This document shows positions 32,097 to 41,279 of a stretch of 64,000 nt of DNA, piece after piece. The notes beneath the pieces were generated by a model. The model saw nothing but the letters and a program-made list of their open reading frames with translations. It was not told the origin of the DNA and made no database searches. Both the position numbers and the translations under genes were made by a program. Position 1 is the first letter of the stretch. Each line of letters begins with the position of its first letter. This DNA comes from Inediibacterium massiliense. GTDB lineage: Bacteria; Bacillota; Clostridia; Peptostreptococcales; Thermotaleaceae. The stretch spans positions 33,464 through 97,463 of the forward strand of contig NZ_LN876586.1 of the NCBI RefSeq assembly GCF_001282725.1, given 5' to 3'.

Positions 32097-33689
32097 ATGG
32101 AAAATAAGAAAAAAGTAATTGTGACAGAAAGAGTAGATGAAGAAGGAATCAAGCTATTACAAAAGCATCTAGATGTAGATGTTTGTTTAAATATAACTAG
32201 AGAAGAACTATTAAAGAGAATTCATGAATATGATGCTCTTTTAGTAAGAAGTGTTACAAAAGTAGATGAAGAGCTTTTGTCTTTTGGTGAGAAGTTAAAA
32301 GTAGTAGGAAGAGCAGGAAATGGTACAGATAATATAGATATACCTGCTGCAACAAAGAGGGGAATTGTTGTTGCCAATACACCAGATAGTAATACGATGT
32401 CTGCAGGAGAATTAGCCATAGGACTTTTATTGGCTCAATCTAGAAATATCCCTCAAGCCAATGCATATATAAAATCAGGAAAATGGGCTAGAAATCCTTT
32501 TAAGGGAGTTGAGCTTTATAATAAAACTCTTGGGATTGTAGGTCTTGGAAGGATAGGATCATTAGTTGCTACAAGAATGAATGCTTTTGGAATGAAGGTG
32601 ATTGCATATGATCCTTATATTTCAGATGAAAGGTTTAAAAGATTCCAAGTGGAAAAGAAAGATACTTTAAAAGAGTTGATCAAAGAGGCTGACTTTATCA
32701 CTGTTCATACTCCAAAGACAAAAGAGACTTATGGTATGATTGGAGAAGAAGAAATAGAGTGGATGAAGGATGGAGTAAGAATCGTCAATGATGCAAGAGG
32801 CGGGATTGTCAATGAAAAAGCATTGTTAAAAGGATTAAAAAGTGGAAAGATTGCAAGCGCAGGTTTAGATGTTCATGATGAAGAACCTAGCTTTAATAAT
32901 CCTTTATTTGAACTAGATAATGTGATCGTGACTCCTCATATTGGAGCAAGTACAACAGAAGCACAAATCAATGTAGGAATCACAGTAGCACAGCAAGTAA
33001 TCAATGCATTAAAGGGAGAAATTGTTCCCAATGCAGTAAATTTACCTACTATGCACAGAGATGAACTAGCAGTGTTAAAACCTTATATTGAACTAATGGA
33101 GAAGTTGGGAAAAACATATTATCAATTGTATCAAGAGCCTATTGAGCATATTAGCATTGAGTATTGGGGAGGCATTGCAAAACAGGATATAGAAATGTGT
33201 AGTATTGCTTTTATAAAAGGAGTGTTAGAACCTGTATTAGAAGATAAAGTAAATTATATTAATGCTATGATTTTGGCAGAACAAAGAGGAATTTCTATTG
33301 ATCAAAGAAAAAATAAAGAGAATTATAATGGATATTTAGATTATATAGAAATGAAAATTAAGACAAAGAATCAAGTATTTGAGATTGCAGGAAATCTATC
33401 TTCTAAAAGAGAAGGAAGACTTATAAAAATACAAGGATATGAAGTAGATGTAACCCCAAGCAATCATATGTTATTTATACAAAATAAAGACGTACCAGGA
33501 GTAATTGGTCATATTGGAATGGCATTAGGAGAAGAAGGGATAAATGTTGCAACTATGCAGGTTGGAAGAAATGCAAAAGGAGATAAGGCTTTAATGGTAC
33601 TGACGATTGATGATGAAGTATCTAAGGAAGGGTTAAAAAGACTTACTCAAAAAGAAAATGTATTGTGTGCAAAATATGTGAAGTTATAA
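32097..33689 (+). CDS. serA: D-3-phosphoglycerate dehydrogenase
   Basis: 530 residues, the long three-domain form. The NAD-binding domain has GLGRIGSLVATRM and the adenine-binding YDPY; catalytic residues sit in NDARGGIVNE (Arg), EEPSFNNPLF (Glu region) and TPHIGAST (His). An intervening ASB domain (about 315-450) and C-terminal ACT domain (VPGVIGHIGMALGEEGINVA) suggest feedback control by serine. It oxidises 3-phosphoglycerate for serine synthesis. ATG at 32097 follows GGAGGAG. T-box control ties it to serine starvation. Interestingly there is no serC next to it. Confidence 0.95.
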   Translation: MENKKKVIVTERVDEEGIKLLQKHLDVDVCLNITREELLKRIHEYDALLVRSVTKVDEELLSFGEKLKVVGRAGNGTDNIDIPAATKRGIVVANTPDSNTMSAGELAIGLLLAQSRNIPQANAYIKSGKWARNPFKGVELYNKTLGIVGLGRIGSLVATRMNAFGMKVIAYDPYISDERFKRFQVEKKDTLKELIKEADFITVHTPKTKETYGMIGEEEIEWMKDGVRIVNDARGGIVNEKALLKGLKSGKIASAGLDVHDEEPSFNNPLFELDNVIVTPHIGASTTEAQINVGITVAQQVINALKGEIVPNAVNLPTMHRDELAVLKPYIELMEKLGKTYYQLYQEPIEHISIEYWGGIAKQDIEMCSIAFIKGVLEPVLEDKVNYINAMILAEQRGISIDQRKNKENYNGYLDYIEMKIKTKNQVFEIAGNLSSKREGRLIKIQGYEVDVTPSNHMLFIQNKDVPGVIGHIGMALGEEGINVATMQVGRNAKGDKALMVLTIDDEVSKEGLKRLTQKENVLCAKYVKL

Positions 33690-33769
33690 AATAAGAGGCG
33701 ATCATTGCCTTTTATTTTTTTCTATATATTCATATAATGATAGTAAAGTAATTGTAAGGGGGGAAGGTT

Positions 33770-35278
33770 ATGAAAAGAATAGAGTTTCAAATTGGGATAT
33801 GGATGGTTATCATTACTTTGTTATTTACTGGGTGTACAAAAGAGGATGTACAAAAAAGACCTACTATTATAGTAGAGGATTATAATGGAACAGATATGAA
33901 AAAGATCAATCAGTATCATATGGATCTTGTTTTTGATCCAAAGAATAAAACCATAAAAGGAAATCAAAGGATCGAGTATATAAACCAAGAAAATATATCT
34001 TTGAACGAAGTGTATTTTCATTTGTATCCTAATGTATTTTCAAAGAAAGAGACAGCTCCATTTTGGGATGAAGATTTCAAAGAGGCATATCCTAATGGAT
34101 TTGGGTTTGGTGGAATCAAAATAAAAGAAGTATCTATAGACAATCAAAAGATAAATTATACGATAGAAGGAAAAGATGATACGATTATGAAGGTTCCTCT
34201 ATTAAAATCTTTAAAACCGGGAGAGAAAGTAACTATAGAGATGACTTATACCATAAAATTGCCTCCTGCAAGAGAACGGTTTGGATATGGAGAAGATATT
34301 TTTAATCTAGGAAATTTTTATCCTATTGCAGCTGTTTATGATGAGACAGGATGGAATTTAGATCCTTATTATGTGATTGGAGATCCGTTTTATAGTGATG
34401 TAAGTAATTATGATGTACATATTGAAACTCCAAAGGATTATATAGTTGCAGCTTCTGGAAATATTATAAAGGATCAAATGAAAGATCAAAAAAGAAAATG
34501 GGAAATAGAAGCCAAACTCATGAGAGACTTTGCGTTTGTAACAAGTAATAGATTTGAGGTAGAAAATCAAGAGGTAGAAGGAACTACTTTAAATATGTAT
34601 TTTTTGAAGGATAAAAATATAGAAAAAGATGTAAAAAAACAAGCTACAAAGGCAGCTCAAAAATCTTTGCAAACCTTTAATAAAATATATGGAAAGTATC
34701 CATATGGACAATATTCTGTAGTTCAAACCAATTTTCCATCAGGAATGGAGTACCCTGGTATCGTATTGATTGATAAAAATTGTTATGATGAGAATTATAT
34801 AGATTATTTAGAAATGGTTATTGTTCATGAATCAGCTCATCAATGGTGGTATGGAGTCGTAGGAAATGATGAAATTGATGAAGCTTGGTTAGATGAAGGC
34901 TTAACCAACTATTCAGAAGTTATTTATACAATAGAAAACTATGGGAAACAAAAGGGAAAAGAATATCATAAATATATGAATGAACAAGAATATGAAATGA
35001 TCAAAAAAGATGGAAAGATAAAAAATGAAAGGATTTTAAGACCTCTCGATGAATTTGAGGGATGGGAAGATTATGGAGTATTGGTATATAATAAGGGAGC
35101 TATGTTTATGAATTCTCTTTATGAAAAATACGGGAAAGAAAAATTTTATGAGATGATGAATAAATACTATGAAACTTATAAATTTAAAAATGCTACAACA
35201 AAGGATTTTCAAAAAATATGTGAAGAAGTTATGGGAGAGAATATGGAGGATTTATTTAAAGAGTGGATCTATAAATAG
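33770..35278 (+). CDS. M1-family (aminopeptidase N-like) metallopeptidase lipoprotein
   Basis: 502 residues. Lipoprotein signal with lipobox FTGC (cysteine near residue 23). An N-terminal beta-rich M1 domain (YHMDLVFDPKNKTIKGNQRI) and a gluzincin catalytic core with HESAH (zinc, about 354-358) and the third ligand glutamate in EAWLDEGLTNYSE about 19 residues later. The exopeptidase GxMEN loop appears as SGMEYPG, close to the canonical GAMEN. It should cleave peptides at the outer membrane face. Shorter than full aminopeptidase N, lacking the C-terminal helical domain. AAGGGGGG precedes ATG. Confidence 0.88.
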   Translation: MKRIEFQIGIWMVIITLLFTGCTKEDVQKRPTIIVEDYNGTDMKKINQYHMDLVFDPKNKTIKGNQRIEYINQENISLNEVYFHLYPNVFSKKETAPFWDEDFKEAYPNGFGFGGIKIKEVSIDNQKINYTIEGKDDTIMKVPLLKSLKPGEKVTIEMTYTIKLPPARERFGYGEDIFNLGNFYPIAAVYDETGWNLDPYYVIGDPFYSDVSNYDVHIETPKDYIVAASGNIIKDQMKDQKRKWEIEAKLMRDFAFVTSNRFEVENQEVEGTTLNMYFLKDKNIEKDVKKQATKAAQKSLQTFNKIYGKYPYGQYSVVQTNFPSGMEYPGIVLIDKNCYDENYIDYLEMVIVHESAHQWWYGVVGNDEIDEAWLDEGLTNYSEVIYTIENYGKQKGKEYHKYMNEQEYEMIKKDGKIKNERILRPLDEFEGWEDYGVLVYNKGAMFMNSLYEKYGKEKFYEMMNKYYETYKFKNATTKDFQKICEEVMGENMEDLFKEWIYK

Positions 35279-35505
35279 ATAAAGCTTGTAGACAAAATCA
35301 TAAAATTCGTCACTAAATTTTCAAATTTGGAAAATATATAGAAATGCTCGAAAACAGCATTACAAACTCACTCCGCTCAAACAGTGTAATGCTAATCATT
35401 TTCTCACTCATTCTATATTTTCACAAATTCTCAATAATTGTTCCTCATTTTTATGACTTTTCTAAAATATAAGTTATCAACAGTTTGGACCTATAAATAG
35501 ATAAA
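35265..35505. mobile_element. palindromic repeat, copy 4 (complete) with 19-bp direct repeats
   Basis: The 203-bp core (35284-35486) matches copy 3 along its length. It is bracketed by GGATCTATAAATAGATAAA (35265-35283) and GGACCTATAAATAGATAAA (35487-35505), 18 of 19 identical. The left direct repeat contains the M1 peptidase's stop codon, so the insertion landed at the very end of that gene without altering the protein. Confidence 0.9.
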
Positions 35506-35540
35506 TTTTATATGGTATAATACTAGCGGGAGGGATTGAG

Positions 35541-36713
35541 TTGAAAAAAATTACAGCATTGATTTGTGCAATGATTCTAGCAGCTAATATTTCTTTTTCT
35601 TATGGACAGGATATAGAAATAAAAGGGAAAGCAGCTTTATTAATGGAAGAGGAAACTGGTAAAATATTATATGAAAAAAATATAAAAGAAGTATTTCCTC
35701 CAGCTAGTATTACAAAATTAATGACATATCTTGTAACTATGGATGAGATTCAAAAGGGAAAGATCTCTTTAGAAGATGAAGTGATCATTAGTGAAAGAGC
35801 CTCTAAAGAAAGAGGAGCTTCCTATCACCTTGTTTCATTTGAAAAAATAAAGCTAAAAGAATTAATAGAAGTAATGATGATTGTTTCTGCTAATGATGCA
35901 GCTTTTGCTATTTCAGAACATGTAGGAGGAAGTATGGAAAACTTCGTAAACATGATGAATCAAAAAGCAAAAGATATTGGTCTTGAGGATACTCATTTTG
36001 ACAATCCAAATGGAATGCCCCAAAAAGATGGTGGAAATTTAATGACTGCAAAGGATATTGCTTCTTTAGGAAAGTATATTATAGATCATCATAAAGAAAT
36101 TCTTTCTCTTACAGATCAAGAATTTTATGAAAATCCTATGAGAGATTTCTATAAAGAAAATACCAATAAACTTTTAAAAATTATTCCTCAAGTAGATGGA
36201 CTTAAAACAGGATATACAGATGCAGCAGGATATTGTCTTGCATCTAGCATGCAGGTTCATAAGAATAGTGAGGATGAAAAGGATTTTAGACTCATTGCAG
36301 TAGTATTAGGGACGGATAGTGAAGAAGCTCGGTTTAGAGAAAGCAAAAAGCTTTTAGAATATGGGTCAGAAGGTTTTGTGAAAAAGAGAATAGTAAAAAA
36401 GAATGAAAAAATAAAAACAATTCATTTATGGGGAGAAAAAAAGCTTCCCATAACACTTTTAGCAAAAGAAGATATTTGGACATTAGGACCTAAAGAGAAG
36501 ATAGGAAAAAATAGAGAAATTCTGTTAGTGAAGAAAATGCCCTATCCTATATCTAAAGGACAAAAAATAGGGGAGTTAAAAGTTACTACTTATGATGGAA
36601 AGATGATCAAAACAGATTTGGTAAGTGATAGAGACATTAGAAAGCTTTCTTTTAAACTATTTATTACAAACTTTTTTCATATTTTTGCAAGTGTTTTTTC
36701 TAATATGTGGTAA
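35541..36713 (+). CDS. dacF: D-alanyl-D-alanine carboxypeptidase (DacF/PBP5-like)
   Basis: 390 residues, TTG start after GGGAGGGA. Signal peptide (residues 1-22, ending SYGQ). Penicillin-binding motifs: SITK (about 56-59), SAN (about 116-118) and KTG (about 222-224). A C-terminal PBP5-type beta domain follows, then a hydrophobic/amphipathic tail (LFITNFFHIFASVFSNMW) for membrane attachment. It trims the terminal D-Ala from peptidoglycan; in spore formers DacF acts in cortex formation, which is plausible but not shown here. Confidence 0.92.
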   Translation: MKKITALICAMILAANISFSYGQDIEIKGKAALLMEEETGKILYEKNIKEVFPPASITKLMTYLVTMDEIQKGKISLEDEVIISERASKERGASYHLVSFEKIKLKELIEVMMIVSANDAAFAISEHVGGSMENFVNMMNQKAKDIGLEDTHFDNPNGMPQKDGGNLMTAKDIASLGKYIIDHHKEILSLTDQEFYENPMRDFYKENTNKLLKIIPQVDGLKTGYTDAAGYCLASSMQVHKNSEDEKDFRLIAVVLGTDSEEARFRESKKLLEYGSEGFVKKRIVKKNEKIKTIHLWGEKKLPITLLAKEDIWTLGPKEKIGKNREILLVKKMPYPISKGQKIGELKVTTYDGKMIKTDLVSDRDIRKLSFKLFITNFFHIFASVFSNMW

Positions 36714-36726
36714 ATTATAGGCATCC

Positions 36727-36755
36727 TTGACAAAAATAAAAAATAGGATTATCAT
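36727..36755 (+). promoter_or_regulatory. sigma-A promoter of tRNA-Arg
   Basis: Perfect TTGACA, 17-bp spacer, TATCAT; ends 16 bp before the tRNA. Confidence 0.75.
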
Positions 36756-36770
36756 AGAAATGATTCCTAT

Positions 36771-36846
36771 GCATCCGTAGCTCAGGGGATAGAGCGTCGG
36801 TTTCCTAAACCGTGCGTCGGAGGTTCGAATCCTCTCGGGTGCACCA
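36771..36846 (+). tRNA. tRNA-Arg (anticodon CCT)
   Basis: 76 nt with encoded CCA. Acceptor GCATCCG pairs with CGGGTGC, D-stem GCTC/GAGC, anticodon loop TTCCTAA giving CCT (reads AGG), T-arm GGAGGTTCGAATCCTCT typical. Its 3' 46 nt plus four flanking bases are duplicated at 43758-43807, which marks it as an integration site. Confidence 0.96.
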
Positions 36847-37228
36847 AAATATAGCCTTACTTTCTTTGGTTTTCCAAGGAAGGTGAGGTTTTTTGTTTTG
36901 TGGGGGATTTTTAGTTAGTTGTGATTTGTTTCTAAAAAATCTTGGTTGTGGTCGGCGTTACGACGTCAAAAGGACGTCGTGGAGAATTTGGTGGGTGTTA
37001 GAGATTTTAATAGAAGCGAATTAAAGTGAAAAAATTTAGTGACAAAAAGAGATTTAGGATAATTAGAGCTGAACCATATCATAAATAACGGCGTTTTTGA
37101 CAAATAGGTACCACAATTTTGACTAAATATTAAGAAAGAACTACATAAATAGCTATAATATTACTTTTATTTTGATTAAGGGATAAAAAAATGTATAATA
37201 TAGGTAAGTATAATAAGGGGGTACAGAA
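36847..37228. other. left end of the island
   Basis: The tRNA terminator (CTTACTTTCTTTGG / CCAAGGAAGGTGAG with TTTTTT, 36853-36895) is followed by a small CGACGTC AAAA GGACGTCG hairpin (36960-36980) and AT-rich DNA. A similar GACGTCAAAATGGA occurs near the right end at 43650. No coding frame. Confidence 0.55.
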
Positions 37229-38257
37229 GTGAAAGTTATAACTTTTTTCAATAATAAAGGGGGAGTTGGGAAGACAACTTCTGCAGTTAATATTGCAAGC
37301 TATTTTGCTAAAAAACTAGATAAAAGAATTCTTTTTATGGATCTTGATCCTCAATCAAATTCTACACAATTAGTAGTACGTGAAGAAGATTGGGGAAAAT
37401 TTTATGGTCCTGATAGAACTGAAAAAACTATTTATGATTACTTTAGAAAAATAATTATAGGTGAGGCTAATATTCAGTTTTACGAAGTTCCAATAAAAAC
37501 AAGTGATACTAGATATAATTTTCATCTAATTCCTGGACATCCTAAACTATCTATAATTGAAGAGAAATTAAGTAAGGCATGGACTTCTTGTTTTGAAGGA
37601 GATATTGGAGGGTTCAGGGTAACTAATTGGTTGAGACAGTTTGAAGATCATTATAAAGAAGAATATGATTATATAATTATTGATTTAGGACCATCATTAG
37701 GAGCATTGAATAGGAGTATTTTACTTAATTCACACTATTTTATTACACCGATGGGATCTGATATTTTTAGCTTGTTGGGCATTGATAACTTAAGTCAATG
37801 GTTTAACACATGGAAAACACTATATAAGGATGCTTTGAAAGTTTTGCATAGACAATACGAAGTAGAGGATTACGAATCATTTAATATAAATCATAACCCT
37901 GATGAAATGACTAAATTTATTGGGTTTTCAGTACAGCAATATGTTAAACGTAAATTTAAGTCTGGATATAGAGCGATAAGAGCATATGAAGAAGTTATAG
38001 AAAATATGCCAAATGAAATCAAGGAAAAACTTCAAATACATAGTTTTGAAAATCTAACTTTAGACGATTTAAAATTAGGAGATATTCCATATTTATATAG
38101 TTTGATACCTTTATCTCAAACTTCAAAAGCTCCGATATTTGAGTTAGAGTATTCTGATGGTGTACGAGGTGCTCAATCAATAGCTGCTGAAGAGTATGGT
38201 CAATTAATGGACTCCATTACAAAGAAAATTTTAAGTAATATGGAGGTGAACAGATGA
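37229..38257 (+). CDS. ParA/MinD-like P-loop ATPase of the SIR2 pair
   Basis: 342 residues. Deviant Walker A KGGVGKTT (about 10-17), Walker A' FMDLDPQSNS and Walker B IIIDLGPSLGALN are all intact, so it should bind and hydrolyse ATP and dimerise like ParA. It has no partner parB or parS site, so plasmid partition is unlikely. The long C-terminal part (about 200-342) is unlike standard ParA and unrecognised. AAGGGGG precedes GTG at 37229. Its stop overlaps the SIR2-like gene's start (ATGA), so the two are translationally coupled. Proposed role: sensor or activator in a defence pair. Confidence 0.85.
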   Translation: MKVITFFNNKGGVGKTTSAVNIASYFAKKLDKRILFMDLDPQSNSTQLVVREEDWGKFYGPDRTEKTIYDYFRKIIIGEANIQFYEVPIKTSDTRYNFHLIPGHPKLSIIEEKLSKAWTSCFEGDIGGFRVTNWLRQFEDHYKEEYDYIIIDLGPSLGALNRSILLNSHYFITPMGSDIFSLLGIDNLSQWFNTWKTLYKDALKVLHRQYEVEDYESFNINHNPDEMTKFIGFSVQQYVKRKFKSGYRAIRAYEEVIENMPNEIKEKLQIHSFENLTLDDLKLGDIPYLYSLIPLSQTSKAPIFELEYSDGVRGAQSIAAEEYGQLMDSITKKILSNMEVNR

Positions 38258-39108
38258 TAGTTAACTGGCCTGAAAATCTTCTAGAAGAAATTGCAGCACA
38301 GAGGTGTATATTATTTATAGGATCTGGACTAACTTCGACTTGTGTGGATGAAGGAGGTAGAAGACCTCCTGGGTGGGAACAATTCATAAGGAATTTTTTA
38401 GATGAGATAAAAAAAGGACATACAGTTGAAGAAAATATTAGTTTTATAGAGAATATGTTGAAACAGAAAAACTACCTTATGGCACTTCAGGGTATATATA
38501 ATAATATAGACCCTGGAATGTATTCAAGATTCTTAAAGAGACAGTTTATGCTAAATGGTTATACAGAATCATCAGCATATAAAGATATAATAAAACTAAA
38601 TTGTAAAATTACAGTTACAACAAACTTTGATAAGATGTTAGATAAACATTATCATAATGATAATTTTGTTGTTGCTGATTATCATGATACTTCAAGAATA
38701 ATATCAAACATAAAGGCTCCACAAAATATATTAATTAAAGCTCATGGCACTATTGATAATACTAATAAAATGATTTTTACTAACCAACAATACTTTAAAG
38801 CAAGAACAGAAAACCCACAGTTTTACAAAATATTAGAAGCTTTATTTTTAACGAATACAGTATTATTCATTGGTTATAGCATGAATGATCCAGATATTCA
38901 TCTAATACTAGAAGCTCTTTCGCATGTAAGTGCGGATTCTTCACCACATTATATATTAACTGAACAAAATAGTTATCCAAGTCAGATTACTGAGTATTGG
39001 AATAATGCATTTAACTTAAATACCATAACCTATACAGGTAAAAATTATGAGAACTTTTTACAAGCCATATCAACTTTGGTAAAAGAAGTGGATCAGTTTA
39101 GGCTATAA
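38254..39108 (+). CDS. SIR2-like (SIR2_2 domain) protein, predicted NADase effector
   Basis: 284 residues. SIR2-like motifs in order: LFIGSGLT (Gly-rich, about 19-26), TTNFD (about 122-126), KAHGTI with the catalytic-type histidine (about 162-167), and VLFIGYSMNDPDI (about 206-218), the signature of SIR2_2 proteins. Family knowledge: many such proteins in bacteria deplete NAD+ on phage infection. No zinc ribbon or protein-deacetylase features. ATG overlaps the ParA gene end by four bases. The last ~60 residues are unassigned. The two-gene arrangement with ParA is unusual to me. Confidence 0.85.
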   Translation: MIVNWPENLLEEIAAQRCILFIGSGLTSTCVDEGGRRPPGWEQFIRNFLDEIKKGHTVEENISFIENMLKQKNYLMALQGIYNNIDPGMYSRFLKRQFMLNGYTESSAYKDIIKLNCKITVTTNFDKMLDKHYHNDNFVVADYHDTSRIISNIKAPQNILIKAHGTIDNTNKMIFTNQQYFKARTENPQFYKILEALFLTNTVLFIGYSMNDPDIHLILEALSHVSADSSPHYILTEQNSYPSQITEYWNNAFNLNTITYTGKNYENFLQAISTLVKEVDQFRL

Positions 39109-39113
39109 TAAAA

Positions 39114-39144
39114 ATAGGGTGAGGCATAGCATCACCCTTTTCTT
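39114..39144 (+). terminator. terminator of the ParA-SIR2 operon
   Basis: AGGGTGA / TCACCCT with a nine-base loop and TTTTCTT. Confidence 0.8.
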
Positions 39145-39178
39145 AATATTAATATAGAGTCCTTTTATGATTAAAAAA

Positions 39179-39780
39179 TTATACTTTTGCTCTACCATCT
39201 GTACCTTTTAATATTCTTGGAACATCAGAAGTTAAGACATCATGTTCAATTTCAATGATTATAACACAACCTTCCTTAAGATCATATCTTGCTTTGTTCC
39301 ATACTTGAAAATAAGGTTCAAGTTCATCAAAATTTCCAACTCTATCTGTTAAGTACTTATACATTTCTTTTGACGGCAAGATAAGCACGCCACAAAGTAA
39401 TTTGTCTTGCAAGAGTCCAGCTATAAGCTTATTTACAGCTCTATGGGAAACTAATATATTTCCAGTTTCTCACTCTACTGCAATATATTTTCGTGAATCA
39501 TCTTGTAGTTGATATGTAGCATGAATTGGACCAGGTTTTCTTTGAGTAATACTAAGGTTCAGTCTATGTTCTAATTCCCAATTATCTGAAAAAAGAATGA
39601 GTCTTTGATAGATTTTAAACCATTACCCTTCATAGTTAAATTTAAGTGAAATGCTCCACTATTCTTTGGATGTTGCATATTATTAATATGCTTTGTTATT
39701 TCATTTAGTACATGTTTAACTCTATTATCCCTAAAAGCATCATTAATGTCTACTAAGGGAACTACTCTTAAAACTTTCAT
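39179..39780 (-). pseudogene. BamHI-family type II restriction endonuclease, broken
   Basis: Read on the minus strand, the gene starts at 39780 (GGAGGTATTTTC before ATG). Near 39589-39594 a run of six T's breaks the frame, and a TGA at 39470-39472 interrupts the second part. Restored, it is ~200 residues, close to R.BamHI (213 from memory). It shares YLTDRVGNFDELEPYF (BamHI: YLTDRVTNFEELEPYF) and VE-stop-ETGN (BamHI: MEFETGN, the two catalytic glutamates). The TGA replaces the residue between those glutamates. At the BamHI Asp94 position (GPID) this sequence has GPIH. It diverges from the intact methyltransferase gene by 128 bp. Not expected to be active. Confidence 0.85.
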
Positions 39781-39908
39781 GAAAATACCTCCTCGTATTT
39801 ATTAAAAGGACTACGAAAATAAAGGATTACATTTAAGAAGGTATTAACATAAATTGTATTTTATATCAATAGGTTTATATGTTAAAATTTTAGAGAGGTG
39901 AAACTATT

Positions 39909-41093
39909 GTGAAAAACACTATTCATATAAATAGACTTTACAAGATATTAGGTATTACTAATAACGATGAAGCTGTTAAAGTAGCGAGAAAACTTAAAAT
40001 ACCAAAAAAACAACTTGAATATTATAATAATGAGAGAATACTACCTATTGGAGCATGTCTTGAGAAGATAAAAGAACATCTTAATGTGGATACACCAAAA
40101 TTAAAAATTATGCTTGGTATATTTGATAGAGATCTAATTGATTGGCTCTCAGATAATAATCACCTATTTTTGGAAGAGTATAATAACACACAAATAAATG
40201 ATGTAATAGAGTTAAGACCAGAATTTACTACTGAAAATGGGCGATTATATAGAAGTGATTGTATTGAATTAATGCAGTCAATGGACGATAATAGCGTAGA
40301 TACCATATTTGCAGATCCACCTTTTAACTTATCAAAAGTATATGAGTCAGGGATTGATGACAATTTATCAGAAGATAGCTATCTAATTTGGACCGAAAAG
40401 TGGTTATTAGAATGTATTAGAATATTAAAACCAGGAGGTGCATTATTTGTTTATAATATACCAAAGTGGTTAACTGAAACAGCATATATTCTGAATAATT
40501 ATCTTGATTTCAGACATTGGATAGCACTTAACTTTAGAGGATATACACCACCAATTCCTAACAAATTAAATGTAAGTCATTATGGATTACTTTATTATAC
40601 TAAGGGATCTCAAGTAAATGTATTTAATAAGCAGAGAATACCAATGAAAACATGTAGACATTGTGGTGGAGAGATACATGATTATGGGGGAAAGAAAAGA
40701 GATGTCCCTATAAATGGTCAAACTATCTCTGATACATGGGAAGATATACATCCAGTGAGACATAAGTCCCATAAAAATAGAGAAGAAAATGAATTACCAT
40801 TAAAGTTACTTTTAAGAGTAATTTCATTGACAACTAATGAAGGAAATATAGTGTTTGATCCGTTTGGTGGAAGTGGTACAACCTATGTTGCATCGGAATT
40901 ATTAAGGAGAAAATGGATTGGCTGTGAAATTGGAAGCTTAAATCCTATAATTAATAGATTTAATAATAATGAAAGAGATACTTCTATATACGGACAGTTT
41001 ATTGAAGAAAGTAATACTATTTTTATAAATAAACAGAGGGAATTGAGAGCAGATAATGGATTTTGGTTGCCTGAAGATTATCAAAGAGAATAA
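39909..41093 (+). CDS. DNA methyltransferase (beta class, N4-cytosine or N6-adenine)
   Basis: 394 residues, GTG start after AGAGGTGA. N-terminal ~85 residues look like a helical DNA-binding extension. Motif IV DPPF (about 136-139) comes before motif I DPFGGSGTT (about 317-325), the order of beta-class enzymes. A CRHCGG pair near 250 lies in the target-recognition region. The divergent neighbour is a BamHI-like endonuclease pseudogene, so GGATCC is the natural guess for the target, with N4-cytosine as the modification; both are inference. The frame is intact, so it is now an orphan methylase. Confidence 0.85.
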   Translation: MKNTIHINRLYKILGITNNDEAVKVARKLKIPKKQLEYYNNERILPIGACLEKIKEHLNVDTPKLKIMLGIFDRDLIDWLSDNNHLFLEEYNNTQINDVIELRPEFTTENGRLYRSDCIELMQSMDDNSVDTIFADPPFNLSKVYESGIDDNLSEDSYLIWTEKWLLECIRILKPGGALFVYNIPKWLTETAYILNNYLDFRHWIALNFRGYTPPIPNKLNVSHYGLLYYTKGSQVNVFNKQRIPMKTCRHCGGEIHDYGGKKRDVPINGQTISDTWEDIHPVRHKSHKNREENELPLKLLLRVISLTTNEGNIVFDPFGGSGTTYVASELLRRKWIGCEIGSLNPIINRFNNNERDTSIYGQFIEESNTIFINKQRELRADNGFWLPEDYQRE

Positions 41094-41214
41094 TATAATT
41101 AATGTAAGTTGTTAAAATACTACTATTAGTGAGATAGGTCAACGACACATCAGGAAAGGAAATAAGACAAATAAAATGTAAATAAATGGAATTAAAATAT
41201 ATATAATATTAATG

Positions 41215-41251
41215 AGAATCCTCTAACAGAAATTCTGTTAGAGGTGTTTCT
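41215..41251 (+). terminator. hairpin after the methyltransferase gene
   Basis: CCTCTAACAGAA / TTCTGTTAGAGG with an ATT-type loop and GTGTTTC following; weak T-run, 120 bp after the stop. Confidence 0.55.
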
Positions 41252-41279
41252 ATTTCAAATTAAAATGGATGGGAAATGT

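Noticed and set aside
37229..38257. Plasmid or chromosome partition ATPase
   Set aside because: No parB, parS or replication gene nearby; the ATPase is coupled to a SIR2-like gene inside a defence island.
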